11,338 nt of DNA from Acidimicrobiales bacterium (GCA_017883125.1 JADGOD010000157.1:1-11338), one strand, 5' to 3'; positions 1 through 6,444 are shown, numbered from the stretch's first letter. Translations and numbers: made by a program. The notes: generated by a model from the letters alone, not told the origin.

Positions 1-1
1 G

Positions 2-21
2 CGCCCAGTCAGCGCTGGGCG
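2..21. repeat. Small inverted repeat at the window edge
   Basis: Seven-base arms CGCCCAG (2-8) and CTGGGCG (15-21) pair perfectly around a six-base loop. The hairpin lies 72 bases past the stop codon of the coupling-protein gene, so it could be a terminator for that gene. No T-run follows on either strand, and a stem this short arises easily in GC-rich DNA. What lies to its left is outside the window, so its role is open. Confidence 0.25.
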
Positions 22-92
22 ACTCGAAGCGTGGTGGCGACGGAGCGATGAGCTCGATCGGGCCCGAGCCATCAGCTCACGCCATCAGGCGG

Positions 93-1433
93 TCAGCGGT
101 CCCGCTCGCGATGAGGTTGCTCCCGGGTCGCGATGAGCGACCGCCAAGGCTCGTCGCGATACGCCGGCGAGAGGTCGATCCATCCCAGCTGGTTCTGAGC
201 GTCGAGGACGAGGCCGCGGCCTGGCTGACCTTGCGCAACGCTATCGATGCCGAGGCGTTCCTGTCGCTGATGCGAGATCGACGTCGACGTCGTCCTCCGG
301 CCTTTGGCATCTCGATTGGATCCCATCTGGGAGTGGAGGACCTCGTGGTGGCCGGAGAGCTCACTGAACGCCCTGAGCGTCCGGATGTCAGCGACGCCAC
401 CGAGGAGGAGGGTGGTGGAGAACAACGACAGGAAGCCATCAGCCTCGGGCCCCCATCGCGAGCGCGCTTGGGAGAGATCTTGAAGGCAGCCGATCGTGAG
501 CACTCCCTGCCCGCCGCCTTCGCTCACCAGCTGCGGCAGGTCGGGGAGGGGGGCGATGTTGGCGAGCTCGTCGAGGGCGAAGAGTAGTGGGCGTTCAGTG
601 TCGTTGCGTCGGTAGCCGGCTGCCTGGATCTCGTTCAGAAGGCCGACGACCAGCGGAGCGACGAGCGCTTGGGTTCGACCCGGGGCGCAGATGTACAAGG
701 TGTGGGAACCGTCGACGAACTCGTTGACATCGAGGAGATCTGATCGGGTGGCATCACGGACGCCGAGGGATCGATACGCCCCGAGCACGCCGGAGGTCGT
801 CGACCAGATCCCAGATTGCTCGCGTGAGTCCGTCGCCAAGATGCCCGTGAGGAGCGCAGAGGCGGGATGGCCGTCACCGCACGTCTGCGTGAGGATCTCA
901 AGCGCATCGTGCCCATGGTGGCGATCGCTCCACTGCACGACAGCATCGATCCCGACCTCAGCCTGAACTGCGGCGTAGAGCAGGGTGGCGAGGAGGGAAC
1001 CCGCCCTCTCCGACCAGTGATCGACTGATCCTCCCGATGAGGAGCGGCGCTGAGAGGCAGCGACCATTGCCGCAGCAGTACCGAGTGCCCCGTCCCAGTT
1101 CCTCGCCGCCTGCAGCGGCGTCCACCCAACTGACTGCACGCCATCGCTGGGGGAAGCACTCCCGGTTGGGTCGAAGAGCAGACAGGTGCCGACGCGTTGT
1201 CGCGCCGGCGCGGTGGTCTGCATCACATCAGGTTTGGTAGAGGTGACGACCACCGAACGCGACGCGCACAGCACGTTTGGAACGATGACCGAGGACGTCT
1301 TTCCTGAGCGAGTCGGACCGATCACCAGTGCACTTCGTTCGTGACCCGACCACACCCAACGATGTGCTTCGCGACCCAACAGAACACCGCGCGACGCGCG
1401 AGCGTCGTCCCGAAGAGTCTCTTCGCGATTCAC
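93..1433 (-). CDS. VirD4/TraG-like type IV coupling protein (conjugative DNA transfer ATPase)
   Basis: This 446-residue protein resembles the ATPases that bring DNA-relaxase complexes to a type IV secretion channel. Residues 39-46 form a Walker A loop (GPTRSGKT). Residues 283-290 (LLFALDEL) are a Walker B strand ending in D288-E289, followed by the usual stretch PLPDLPQLVSEGGGQG and a GCLQDLSQ segment typical of the TraG/TraD C-terminal ATPase half. Family members usually begin with two membrane helices; this one starts in soluble sequence only about 38 residues before Walker A, and a TGA immediately upstream of the GTG start excludes an in-frame extension. It would need a partner to reach the membrane. 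No relaxase, VirB4 or channel gene is visible. Over about the first 75 codons roughly 63% end in G or C, against about 80% for the GH38 gene, which fits an acquired element. The family call is firm; active conjugation is not shown. The start could also lie further downstream. Confidence 0.85.
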   Translation of the reverse strand: MNREETLRDDARASRGVLLGREAHRWVWSGHERSALVIGPTRSGKTSSVIVPNVLCASRSVVVTSTKPDVMQTTAPARQRVGTCLLFDPTGSASPSDGVQSVGWTPLQAARNWDGALGTAAAMVAASQRRSSSGGSVDHWSERAGSLLATLLYAAVQAEVGIDAVVQWSDRHHGHDALEILTQTCGDGHPASALLTGILATDSREQSGIWSTTSGVLGAYRSLGVRDATRSDLLDVNEFVDGSHTLYICAPGRTQALVAPLVVGLLNEIQAAGYRRNDTERPLLFALDELANIAPLPDLPQLVSEGGGQGVLTIGCLQDLSQARSRWGPEADGFLSLFSTTLLLGGVADIRTLRAFSELSGHHEVLHSQMGSNRDAKGRRTTSTSISHQRQERLGIDSVAQGQPGRGLVLDAQNQLGWIDLSPAYRDEPWRSLIATREQPHRERDR

Positions 1434-1532
1434 TCACGCAACGGTCGCGCGAACAAATAAACCTGGCGGTGCTTGACCTCGGCGCTTCCACGCACTGTCA
1501 TGGTGAGTAACCAAGTGCATGAGGTGACTTGA

Positions 1533-1781
1533 ATGAACAAGGTCGACGACCTGTGGGACAAGCGTCATGGAGCAGTACGCGTGACGCGCGTTCGACGACT
1601 TGAAGGTCGAGATCCATTCGTCGTGACTGCATGCATGCGGCCGTGTGCCACTTTGTTCAAGTCGACAGCAGCGATGCTGGCGACCATGACAAGTGGGTTC
1701 ACTCAGCTACAGCTGGCCGCTGATTCCGAGTTCGAACGTCTGACGTTCTCCCGGTCTCATCGGGCAATTTGTAGACACTGA
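1533..1781 (+). CDS. Doubtful small ORF, 82 residues
   Basis: I do not recognise this protein. In favour of it: GAGGTG (1521-1526) sits six bases before the ATG like a ribosome binding site, the first ten codons end almost entirely in G or C, and its stop lies just before the binding site of the histone-like gene, as in a two-gene unit. Against it: over all 82 codons only about 59% end in G or C, low for this genome, and the sequence has no hydrophobic core, domain or repeat. It starts MNK as many HU proteins do, but nothing after that resembles the HU fold. It may be chance, or a decayed gene remnant. It contains the 1734-1748 dyad, which makes more sense if the region is a promoter. Confidence 0.2.
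   Translation: MNKVDDLWDKRHGAVRVTRVRRLEGRDPFVVTACMRPCATLFKSTAAMLATMTSGFTQLQLAADSEFERLTFSRSHRAICRH
1734..1748. promoter_or_regulatory. Perfect 15-base dyad, candidate operator of the histone-like gene
   Basis: GAACGTC (1734-1740) and GACGTTC (1742-1748) are exact reverse complements around a single T. The site lies 52-66 bases before the GTG of the histone-like gene, where a promoter would be expected. The half-sites recall a LexA box (CGAAC-N4-GTTCG), but here GAAC and GTTC are separated by seven bases instead of four, so I do not call it a LexA site. The binding factor is unknown. Confidence 0.35.
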
Positions 1782-1786
1782 AACCC

Positions 1787-1794
1787 AGGAGGTG
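1787..1794 (+). promoter_or_regulatory. Strong ribosome binding site of the histone-like gene
   Basis: AGGAGGTG is a full match to the anti-Shine-Dalgarno sequence and ends five bases before the GTG at 1800. It fixes this start and suggests high expression, as expected for an abundant nucleoid protein. It contrasts with cofC, gpsA, the mannosidase and the acyl-CoA synthetase, which lack such a site. Confidence 0.8.
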
Positions 1795-1799
1795 CTCCA

Positions 1800-1991
1800 G
1801 TGGCGATAGCCGCAAAGAAGAAGGCTCCGGCTCGCAAGGTCGCAGCAAAGAAGGCAGTGAAGAAGGCTCCGGCTCGCAAGACGGCGGCAAAGAAGGCTCC
1901 GGCTCGCAAGGTCGCTGCCAAGAAGGCACCCGCACGCAAGACGGCGGCAAAGAGGGCTCCGGCCCGTAAGGCGGCAGCACGTCGCAAGTAG
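1800..1991 (+). CDS. Lysine/alanine-rich histone H1-like nucleoid protein (stand-alone HupB-type tail)
   Basis: The 63-residue product contains 18 Lys, 8 Arg, 25 Ala and 5 Pro and no acidic residue. After a short leader it is built of five decapeptides of the form KAPARK(V/T)AAK, the last ending ARRK; a four-residue KAVK insert separates the first from the rest. Such tails bind DNA non-specifically, neutralise the backbone and compact the nucleoid in eukaryotic H1, chlamydial Hc1 and the C-terminal half of actinobacterial HupB/HupS. The HU domain that precedes this tail in HupB is absent, and no HU-like reading frame is visible upstream, so this is a tail-only protein. All 18 lysines use AAG. 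The perfect ribosome binding site and downstream terminator indicate a real, probably monocistronic gene. It is likely disordered when free. Its place beside cofC and gpsA matches that of hupB in Mycobacterium. Its function is inferred from composition. Confidence 0.85.
   Translation: MAIAAKKKAPARKVAAKKAVKKAPARKTAAKKAPARKVAAKKAPARKTAAKRAPARKAAARRK
1821..1982 (+). repeat. Five 30-base coding repeats in the histone-like gene
   Basis: The units lie at 1821-1850, 1863-1892, 1893-1922, 1923-1952 and 1953-1982, with a 12-base insert after the first. The first three share an identical start, AAGGCTCCGGCTCGCAAG; the fourth and fifth carry several silent changes. The seventh residue alternates Val, Thr, Val, Thr and then Ala. 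Near-identical DNA units suggest growth by slippage or unequal recombination, so copy number may vary between strains. Confidence 0.85.
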
Positions 1992-1999
1992 CCAGTGCG

Positions 2000-2647
2000 T
2001 TAGATCGATGACGGCATGTGGGGGCCTTCGGGCCCCCACAGTCGCGTCTGGAGCTCGATGAACTCGAGGTCCTCCGGGACGTCTACATCGATGCCGAGGC
2101 GCTGATCGCGGATCACCAGCACCGCCAGACCGAGGCGGTTTGCTTCCGCGGTGTGTCGTTGGAACGATCCGGGGCCGTAGGCGAAGGTGAACCCGCTGGT
2201 CGCTGGAATGGTGATCACGTTGGTTCCATCATCGTGGCGATCTGGAACGATCGTCACGCCGTCGCTCATCGGGAGTCCGCTCAACGGCTCGGCGAACGGA
2301 AGATCGGAATGGGCGACAGTGACCCAATCGAACCCGAGTGACTTGAGGTGGGCAACACCCGACGCAACGGCACGGTTGAGACCACGGCCTGGTGCCCACA
2401 CCACTGCGACTCCGAGATCGTTGGCCCAGTCTGCAACCTCCCTGTCGTCACAGACGATCGTGACCGGTAGGGGGGCGGCGCACCGTATGACGCCCTCGGC
2501 CAACCTCTGAGCCAGCACCCGACGCTGCGGGGCATCAAGCACCGGGGCCAGCCTCTCCTTGGCGGTGGAGAAGGACTTCACGGGGATCAGGACGGATCTC
2601 CCGAGTCCCGAGGGATGACGTTGCGAACTCTCTCTGCTGTCACCCAC
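2000..2647 (-). CDS. cofC: 2-phospho-L-lactate guanylyltransferase (CofC/FbiD), coenzyme F420 synthesis
   Basis: CofC/FbiD uses GTP to guanylylate 2-phospho-L-lactate, or phosphoenolpyruvate in mycobacteria, giving the activated lactyl or enolpyruvyl group that is joined to Fo on the way to F420. It is a cytoplasmic, Mg-dependent GT-A-like nucleotidyltransferase. Visible family motifs are PVKSFSTAKERL (residues 22-33), GRGLNRA (87-93), HSDLP (113-117), the metal- and substrate-binding PDRHDDGTN (135-143), FAYGPGSF (155-162) and IDVDVPEDL (186-194). The frame stays open further upstream, but the GTG at 2647 gives 215 residues, the usual family length, and a promoter-like TAGACT lies seven bases before it, so I chose this start; the first 18 residues are still extra. 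The last 13 residues lie past the conserved fold and are encoded across the terminator hairpin. Divergent from gpsA and convergent with the histone-like gene. No other F420 gene is present in the window. Confidence 0.9.
   Translation of the reverse strand: MGDSRESSQRHPSGLGRSVLIPVKSFSTAKERLAPVLDAPQRRVLAQRLAEGVIRCAAPLPVTIVCDDREVADWANDLGVAVVWAPGRGLNRAVASGVAHLKSLGFDWVTVAHSDLPFAEPLSGLPMSDGVTIVPDRHDDGTNVITIPATSGFTFAYGPGSFQRHTAEANRLGLAVLVIRDQRLGIDVDVPEDLEFIELQTRLWGPEGPHMPSSI
2017..2040 (+). terminator. Hairpin terminator of the histone-like gene, embedded in the end of cofC
   Basis: Arms TGTGGGGGCC (2017-2026) and GGCCCCCACA (2031-2040) form a perfect 10-bp stem closed by a TTCG tetraloop, 25 bases after the stop of the histone-like gene. 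No T-run follows, as is common for actinobacterial terminators. The hairpin lies within the last codons of the convergent cofC, so it could terminate both transcripts or block cofC read-through only partly. Confidence 0.8.
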
Positions 2648-2654
2648 GCGTGGA

Positions 2655-2663
2655 AGTCTACGG
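2655..2663 (-). promoter_or_regulatory. Candidate cofC promoter -10 element (leaderless)
   Basis: Reading the minus strand, CCGTAGACT ends in a TANNNT hexamer placed seven bases before the GTG at 2647. That spacing puts the transcription start at the start codon itself. No ribosome binding site is visible. No good -35 box is seen at 16-18 bases. The same CC[G/A]TAGNNT string precedes gpsA, the mannosidase and the acyl-CoA synthetase. Confidence 0.5.
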
Positions 2664-2706
2664 TCGGGTTCATGAGGCAAGACGCCAAGCAGGGGTCCAG
2701 TTCCCG

Positions 2707-2715
2707 CCGTAGGCT
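2707..2715 (+). promoter_or_regulatory. Candidate gpsA promoter -10 element (leaderless)
   Basis: CCGTAGGCT ends three bases before the ATG at 2719 and six bases before an in-frame GTG at 2722. If transcription starts about seven bases past the hexamer, the mRNA begins at the GTG, which would then be the true start. No ribosome binding site or clear -35 box is visible. Confidence 0.5.
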
Positions 2716-2718
2716 TGA

Positions 2719-3741
2719 ATGGTGAACGGCGACTTGGTGGTCCTCGGTGGTGGCTCTTGGGGTACCACCCTTGCCTCGCTCGCCGCGTCACAGTGCCCAA
2801 CGGTCCTGTGGGCGCGTTCTGAGCAGATCGCGTGCGAAGTCTCCAATCAGCACACCAACGAGCGCTATCTGCCGGGGATCGCCCTGTCACCCTCGCTCAG
2901 GGCCGAGTCGGATCTCGCGCAGGCGCTCTCTGGCGCAGGCGCTGTCTTGGTGGGCGTCCCTTCTCACGGAGCGCGCGGCGTGCTCGAAGAGGCGGCGCCG
3001 ATGATCGCCAGCGGCACTCCGGTCTTCAGTCTCTCGAAAGGGATAGAGGACGGTACGACGCTGCGGATGTCTCAGGTGATCGCTGAGGTGCTCCCGCACG
3101 CCGTTCCCGGCGTGGTCACGGGCCCGAACCTCGCTCGTGAGATCGCAGCCGGCCAGCCAGCGGCATCGATTGTTGCGTGCGAGGACGAAGCATCGGCGGG
3201 AATCGTGCAGCAGGTGCTGCACTCTGGGGCCTTTCGCGCCTACATCAGCACCGACGTCGTCGGCTGCGAGATCGCGGGGGTCACGAAGAATGTTCTCGCC
3301 ATTGCCGCTGGGATCGCCGATGGATTCGGGTTCGGCGAGAACACCCGAGCGCTCCTCATGACTCGGGGACTGGCCGAGATGGGTCGACTCGGCACATCTC
3401 TCGGCGGACACACGCTCACCTTCGGGGGCCTCGCTGGGGTCGGGGACCTGGTCGCCACGTGCACGAGCGACAAGAGCAGGAACCGAGCAGTGGGCGTCGC
3501 TCTCGGGCAGGGTCGCGAGCTCGCCGAGATCATCGAGTCGATGCACATGGTCGCAGAGGGAGTGAAGTCGGCAGGTCCTCTGAGTCGGATCGCCCGTGAC
3601 GCCGGCGTCGTGATGCCGATCTGCGAGGAGGTCGCGGCGATCGTGGCAGGAACGACGACCCCTCGGCAGGCGCTCGCATCATTGATGGAGCGGCCCGCCC
3701 GAGGCGAGTGGGACGAGCTCAACGTCGTCCATGGTGCTTGA
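2719..3741 (+). CDS. gpsA: Glycerol-3-phosphate dehydrogenase [NAD(P)+]
   Basis: GpsA reduces dihydroxyacetone phosphate to sn-glycerol 3-phosphate with NAD(P)H, supplying the backbone of phospholipids; it acts in the cytoplasm. The 340-residue length is normal. The N-terminal Rossmann domain opens with VVLGGGSWGTTLA, whose glycine loop is residues 10-15. Further family marks are SKGIE (106-110), GPNLAREIA (135-143), the catalytic lysine K190 in GVTKNVLAIAAG, ENTR (207-210), LAGVGDL (238-244) and the phosphate-binding SRNR (253-256). All expected catalytic residues are present. The ATG at 2719 is the longest start near the fold; a GTG one codon later fits a leaderless transcript better and changes only the first residue or two. 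Divergent from cofC, an arrangement also found in mycobacteria (gpdA2 and fbiD). It converges on the mannosidase gene with only 26 bases between stop codons. Confidence 0.96.
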   Translation: MVNGDLVVLGGGSWGTTLASLAASQCPTVLWARSEQIACEVSNQHTNERYLPGIALSPSLRAESDLAQALSGAGAVLVGVPSHGARGVLEEAAPMIASGTPVFSLSKGIEDGTTLRMSQVIAEVLPHAVPGVVTGPNLAREIAAGQPAASIVACEDEASAGIVQQVLHSGAFRAYISTDVVGCEIAGVTKNVLAIAAGIADGFGFGENTRALLMTRGLAEMGRLGTSLGGHTLTFGGLAGVGDLVATCTSDKSRNRAVGVALGQGRELAEIIESMHMVAEGVKSAGPLSRIARDAGVVMPICEEVAAIVAGTTTPRQALASLMERPARGEWDELNVVHGA

Positions 3742-3767
3742 TGACCACTTGACGCTCTGCGCCGGGG

Positions 3768-6428
3768 CTAGTTGGTGTCCTCGAGTCGGAGGGTGAGGAT
3801 CTGGTGATGGCCAATGGTCATCGAGTCCTCGAATGGCGTGAGCGGTAGACCCCGCAGGTCGACAACCCAACCACTCCGCCCAGGGATCTCAAGAGTCGAT
3901 GTCTCCTGGGTGGGGTTGAAGACTCGTACCTCGATGAGACCGTCATGTCGTCTCACACTGCTGACCTCCGCTCCGGAAATCTCAAGTCCGGAACCGCTCG
4001 AAGGTCGGGAGCCACCGCCGAGCGACGGTGTGATCTCAAGGGGGAGGAGGACGTCGTCGGCAAGGCGGTATGGGTCGACGTCCCCGCGGGCTATGGCGTA
4101 GCGGGCGGTGATGGTCTTGCCCGTGAGCTGGAGACCGTCGACCGCGGTGAGGGGTCCCGCAGGCAGGGGACGGTGGGTCATCCCGAGTCGAGAGAGCATC
4201 CCTGTCGCACGAAGCACGGTCAGCGCCAGCTCGTGCGCCTGCCCGTCTCGGAGATCGACGAGCTCGTACTCGTTGAGACCCTCGTGGACGACCGTGAGGC
4301 CTCCCGCTTGGACGAAGCGCCGCGACGGGAAGGTTGGAAGCCCATACTCATCAGGTCGACCCTCGGCGTCGAGGCCGCGGGTGACGGTGGGGAACGAGCA
4401 CTCGGCGGTGCTTGATGCAGCGGGCTCCGGGAGTGGGAGGTGGACTCGAAGGCGGTGGTCCCGAGCGGGGTTGGTGAACGTGGTCGAGACCCGCACCGCT
4501 GCTTCGTCGGCGAGCACCGAGATCACGGTCTCGATAACCACTTCGTGCTCGCCGACTCGTCGCTGGGACCCACCATCGACGTGATCGGGGATCGCGTACG
4601 TGGCTGTGATGGTCGCCGAGGCTCTCACTGGTCCCGACTCGCTCAGGCGCACCTTCACGGTTGTCGGAATGTCGACGACGGTGTCATTGGCCGGAGGCGA
4701 GTAGTTGTAGCTGTCGCCGAGGTCGCCCACGTCGACGAGTCGCCCGAACCCCTCAAGCCCGTCGATCGAGAAGGTCCCTGTCTCCGAGTCGATCACGACC
4801 TCGACGAGGTCGTTCTTGATCGCCACACCGGATTCGGTGGTCTCGGTGGCCACGGGGTGCTCAAGGGATGCGGGGGTGAACGCACTCCACCCGAAGCCCT
4901 CGACGACCTCGGTACGGGCCAGGATCCTTCGGATGCGCGGCTGGTCGAGGCTGACGAAGACGGCGGCATCTGGCCGCGCTCCGAGCTTGGTGTAGAGATC
5001 CTGCTTCGCCTCGGCGATGTTGATCCCGGACCTCTCCTCGGGGCCGATCGAGACGGTGAGATGGATCCCCTCCCCGTCGTCCTCGACGACCACCTTCTGG
5101 ACCCAGGCGTCGTTGTCGATCTTCGGGCCCTGGAGCATCCCAAGGACGGTCTTGACCGTGGTGGCGTCGAGAACGATCGATCCGGGGAGGCCCATCCGCT
5201 CGGAGATCACCTGGACGCGGAGATCGTCGAGCTCGTCGCCGGTCACCACGGCTTCGACGACCCCTGACCGGGGGGTGGCCGCGGTGTTGATCACGAGGGT
5301 GCAGGGCTCGGCCATCGACCGGGCCAGGGTTACCGTCGCCCGGGTCGCCACGCCCTCTGCGATCTGGCGGGCCTCGGCGTAGCGGTGGAGGACGGCATCG
5401 ACGACGTCATCGATGCTGCAAGCGCAGATCGAGTCGTGTGCGCTGTTCAGCACCATCTCCTTCCACGCGAGTTCGAGGAGCCGGGTGGGGTAGGCCTCTT
5501 CGGCGAGGAAGAGTGACGCGAGAGGCTCGGCGCGACGCTCCAGGTTCCGCTCGGTGATCGCCACCGCCTTCTTCACGTCGACCCTGTTCGACGCCACGCC
5601 CATCAAGATGTTGGAGCGGGCGCCAGATCGCAGCTCGCCCTTCCACCGGGTCAGGCCGTCCCGGGGGACCCTCGCCAGGTACTCGGGGAGCGACGTGATC
5701 TCGAAGGCGAACTCGTCCTGGATCGCATTGGCCTCGGCGACCACTCGGCCGAGGAAGGGCTGGGGTCTGAGGTGGTCCGCGCCGTTCATCAGGAGCAGGT
5801 CGTCGATGAGGAACGACCCGATCTCATCGACGTGGTCTTGGACCCGACGGATCAGTGCTTTGGGGTCCTCGGGGAGCGAGGAGCCGTTCGCGTACCCGAC
5901 GGGAAGGTACTCGGCGCGAACCGTCGACCCGTTGGGAGCCTCCCAGTCGAATCCGGTCTTGGTGACGACGGAGGGAACGCCCCGCCAGAGGACGGTGTCG
6001 GAGAATCCTGCTTGGTTGAGGATCTGAGGCATCTGGGCGATGTGCCCGAACATGTCGGGGAGGTAGCCGACGTCCATGACCCCGCCAAAGGCAGCTCCCC
6101 GCTCGATCCCCATCTGCAGGTCGCGGATGATGGTCTCGCCCGAGACGAGGAACTCGTCCATGAGGATGTACCACGGACCCATCGTCAGCCGACCGGATGT
6201 TGCCAGGGAGCGAAGTCGCCCCTCGGCTTCGGGCCGGACCTCAAGGTAGTCATCGACGACAGCCATCTGTCCATCGAGGAGGAACCGGGAGTAGGAAGGG
6301 TCGTCCTCGAGGAGATCGAGGAGGTCGTCGAGCATGTCGATCAGGTCCATCCGGAAGGTCTGGAACGGCGCATACCACTCCCTGTCCCAGTGGGTGTGGG
6401 GAACGATGGCGACGCGTCGAGGATTCAT
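3768..6428 (-). CDS. Glycoside hydrolase family 38 alpha-mannosidase
   Basis: This 886-residue, zinc-dependent retaining alpha-mannosidase would release alpha-linked mannose from glycans or mannosyl-glycerate-type compounds. The catalytic domain carries HTHWDREWY at residues 11-19 with zinc ligands H13 and D15, the nucleophile D125 in YLPDMFGH, and the late zinc ligand H331 in NSAHDSICACSID. FLLDGQ (49-54) and NGADH (215-219) are also typical. A helical middle domain covers roughly residues 265-350, and the beta-rich C-terminal GH38 domain starts near 535. The NSxHDSIC form is shared with bacterial MngB-like enzymes rather than Golgi or lysosomal ones, but the substrate cannot be assigned. 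There is no signal peptide, so it is cytoplasmic. The frame stays open far upstream, but the ATG at 6428 lies nine residues before the first conserved strand and follows a TAGTCT hexamer by seven bases. No sugar transporter or kinase is adjacent. Confidence 0.92.
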   Translation of the reverse strand: MNPRRVAIVPHTHWDREWYAPFQTFRMDLIDMLDDLLDLLEDDPSYSRFLLDGQMAVVDDYLEVRPEAEGRLRSLATSGRLTMGPWYILMDEFLVSGETIIRDLQMGIERGAAFGGVMDVGYLPDMFGHIAQMPQILNQAGFSDTVLWRGVPSVVTKTGFDWEAPNGSTVRAEYLPVGYANGSSLPEDPKALIRRVQDHVDEIGSFLIDDLLLMNGADHLRPQPFLGRVVAEANAIQDEFAFEITSLPEYLARVPRDGLTRWKGELRSGARSNILMGVASNRVDVKKAVAITERNLERRAEPLASLFLAEEAYPTRLLELAWKEMVLNSAHDSICACSIDDVVDAVLHRYAEARQIAEGVATRATVTLARSMAEPCTLVINTAATPRSGVVEAVVTGDELDDLRVQVISERMGLPGSIVLDATTVKTVLGMLQGPKIDNDAWVQKVVVEDDGEGIHLTVSIGPEERSGINIAEAKQDLYTKLGARPDAAVFVSLDQPRIRRILARTEVVEGFGWSAFTPASLEHPVATETTESGVAIKNDLVEVVIDSETGTFSIDGLEGFGRLVDVGDLGDSYNYSPPANDTVVDIPTTVKVRLSESGPVRASATITATYAIPDHVDGGSQRRVGEHEVVIETVISVLADEAAVRVSTTFTNPARDHRLRVHLPLPEPAASSTAECSFPTVTRGLDAEGRPDEYGLPTFPSRRFVQAGGLTVVHEGLNEYELVDLRDGQAHELALTVLRATGMLSRLGMTHRPLPAGPLTAVDGLQLTGKTITARYAIARGDVDPYRLADDVLLPLEITPSLGGGSRPSSGSGLEISGAEVSSVRRHDGLIEVRVFNPTQETSTLEIPGRSGWVVDLRGLPLTPFEDSMTIGHHQILTLRLEDTN

Positions 6429-6435
6429 GGCGTTC

Positions 6436-6444
6436 AGACTATGG
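6436..6444 (-). promoter_or_regulatory. Candidate mannosidase promoter -10 element (leaderless)
   Basis: On the minus strand CCATAGTCT ends in a TANNNT hexamer seven bases before the ATG at 6428, the same geometry as cofC. No ribosome binding site precedes the ATG. The -35 region is not recognisable. Confidence 0.5.

Larger units (their letters stand above)
1434..1799. other. 366-base spacer between the coupling-protein gene and the histone-like gene
   Basis: This divergent spacer should hold the promoters for both flanking genes. It is visibly less GC-rich than the genes to the right. It contains a 13-base dyad AGGTCGACGACCT (1540-1552), a 10-base palindrome GCATGCATGC (1629-1638), a perfect 7-1-7 dyad at 1734-1748, and a possible small plus-strand ORF at 1533-1781. 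No tRNA, known riboswitch or transposon end is recognisable. A weak -10-like TAGACA (1772-1777) precedes the ribosome binding site of the histone-like gene and would give a very short leader; no matching -35 box is evident. Confidence 0.5.

Noticed and set aside
1..72. Open minus-strand frame from ATG at 72 to the window edge, possibly the next gene after the coupling protein
   Set aside because: Only 24 Ser/Arg-rich codons are visible, with no ribosome binding site and a hairpin inside; too short to support.
48..587. 179-residue plus-strand frame opposite the coupling-protein gene
   Set aside because: It lies wholly antisense to a gene with clear ATPase motifs, has no recognisable domain, and is explained by GC-rich codon structure of the real gene.
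1734..1748. LexA/SOS box reading of the 15-base dyad
   Set aside because: Half-sites resemble the SOS box, but the spacer is seven bases rather than four.
1707..2039. Long minus-strand frames across the histone-like gene
   Set aside because: They are low-complexity mirror images of the 30-base repeats; the plus-strand gene has the ribosome binding site and terminator.
2648..2890. N-terminal extension of CofC in the open frame upstream of 2647
   Set aside because: It would make a protein of 296 residues, well above family length, is rich in Arg/Pro without family similarity, and would run through the gpsA promoter and coding start.
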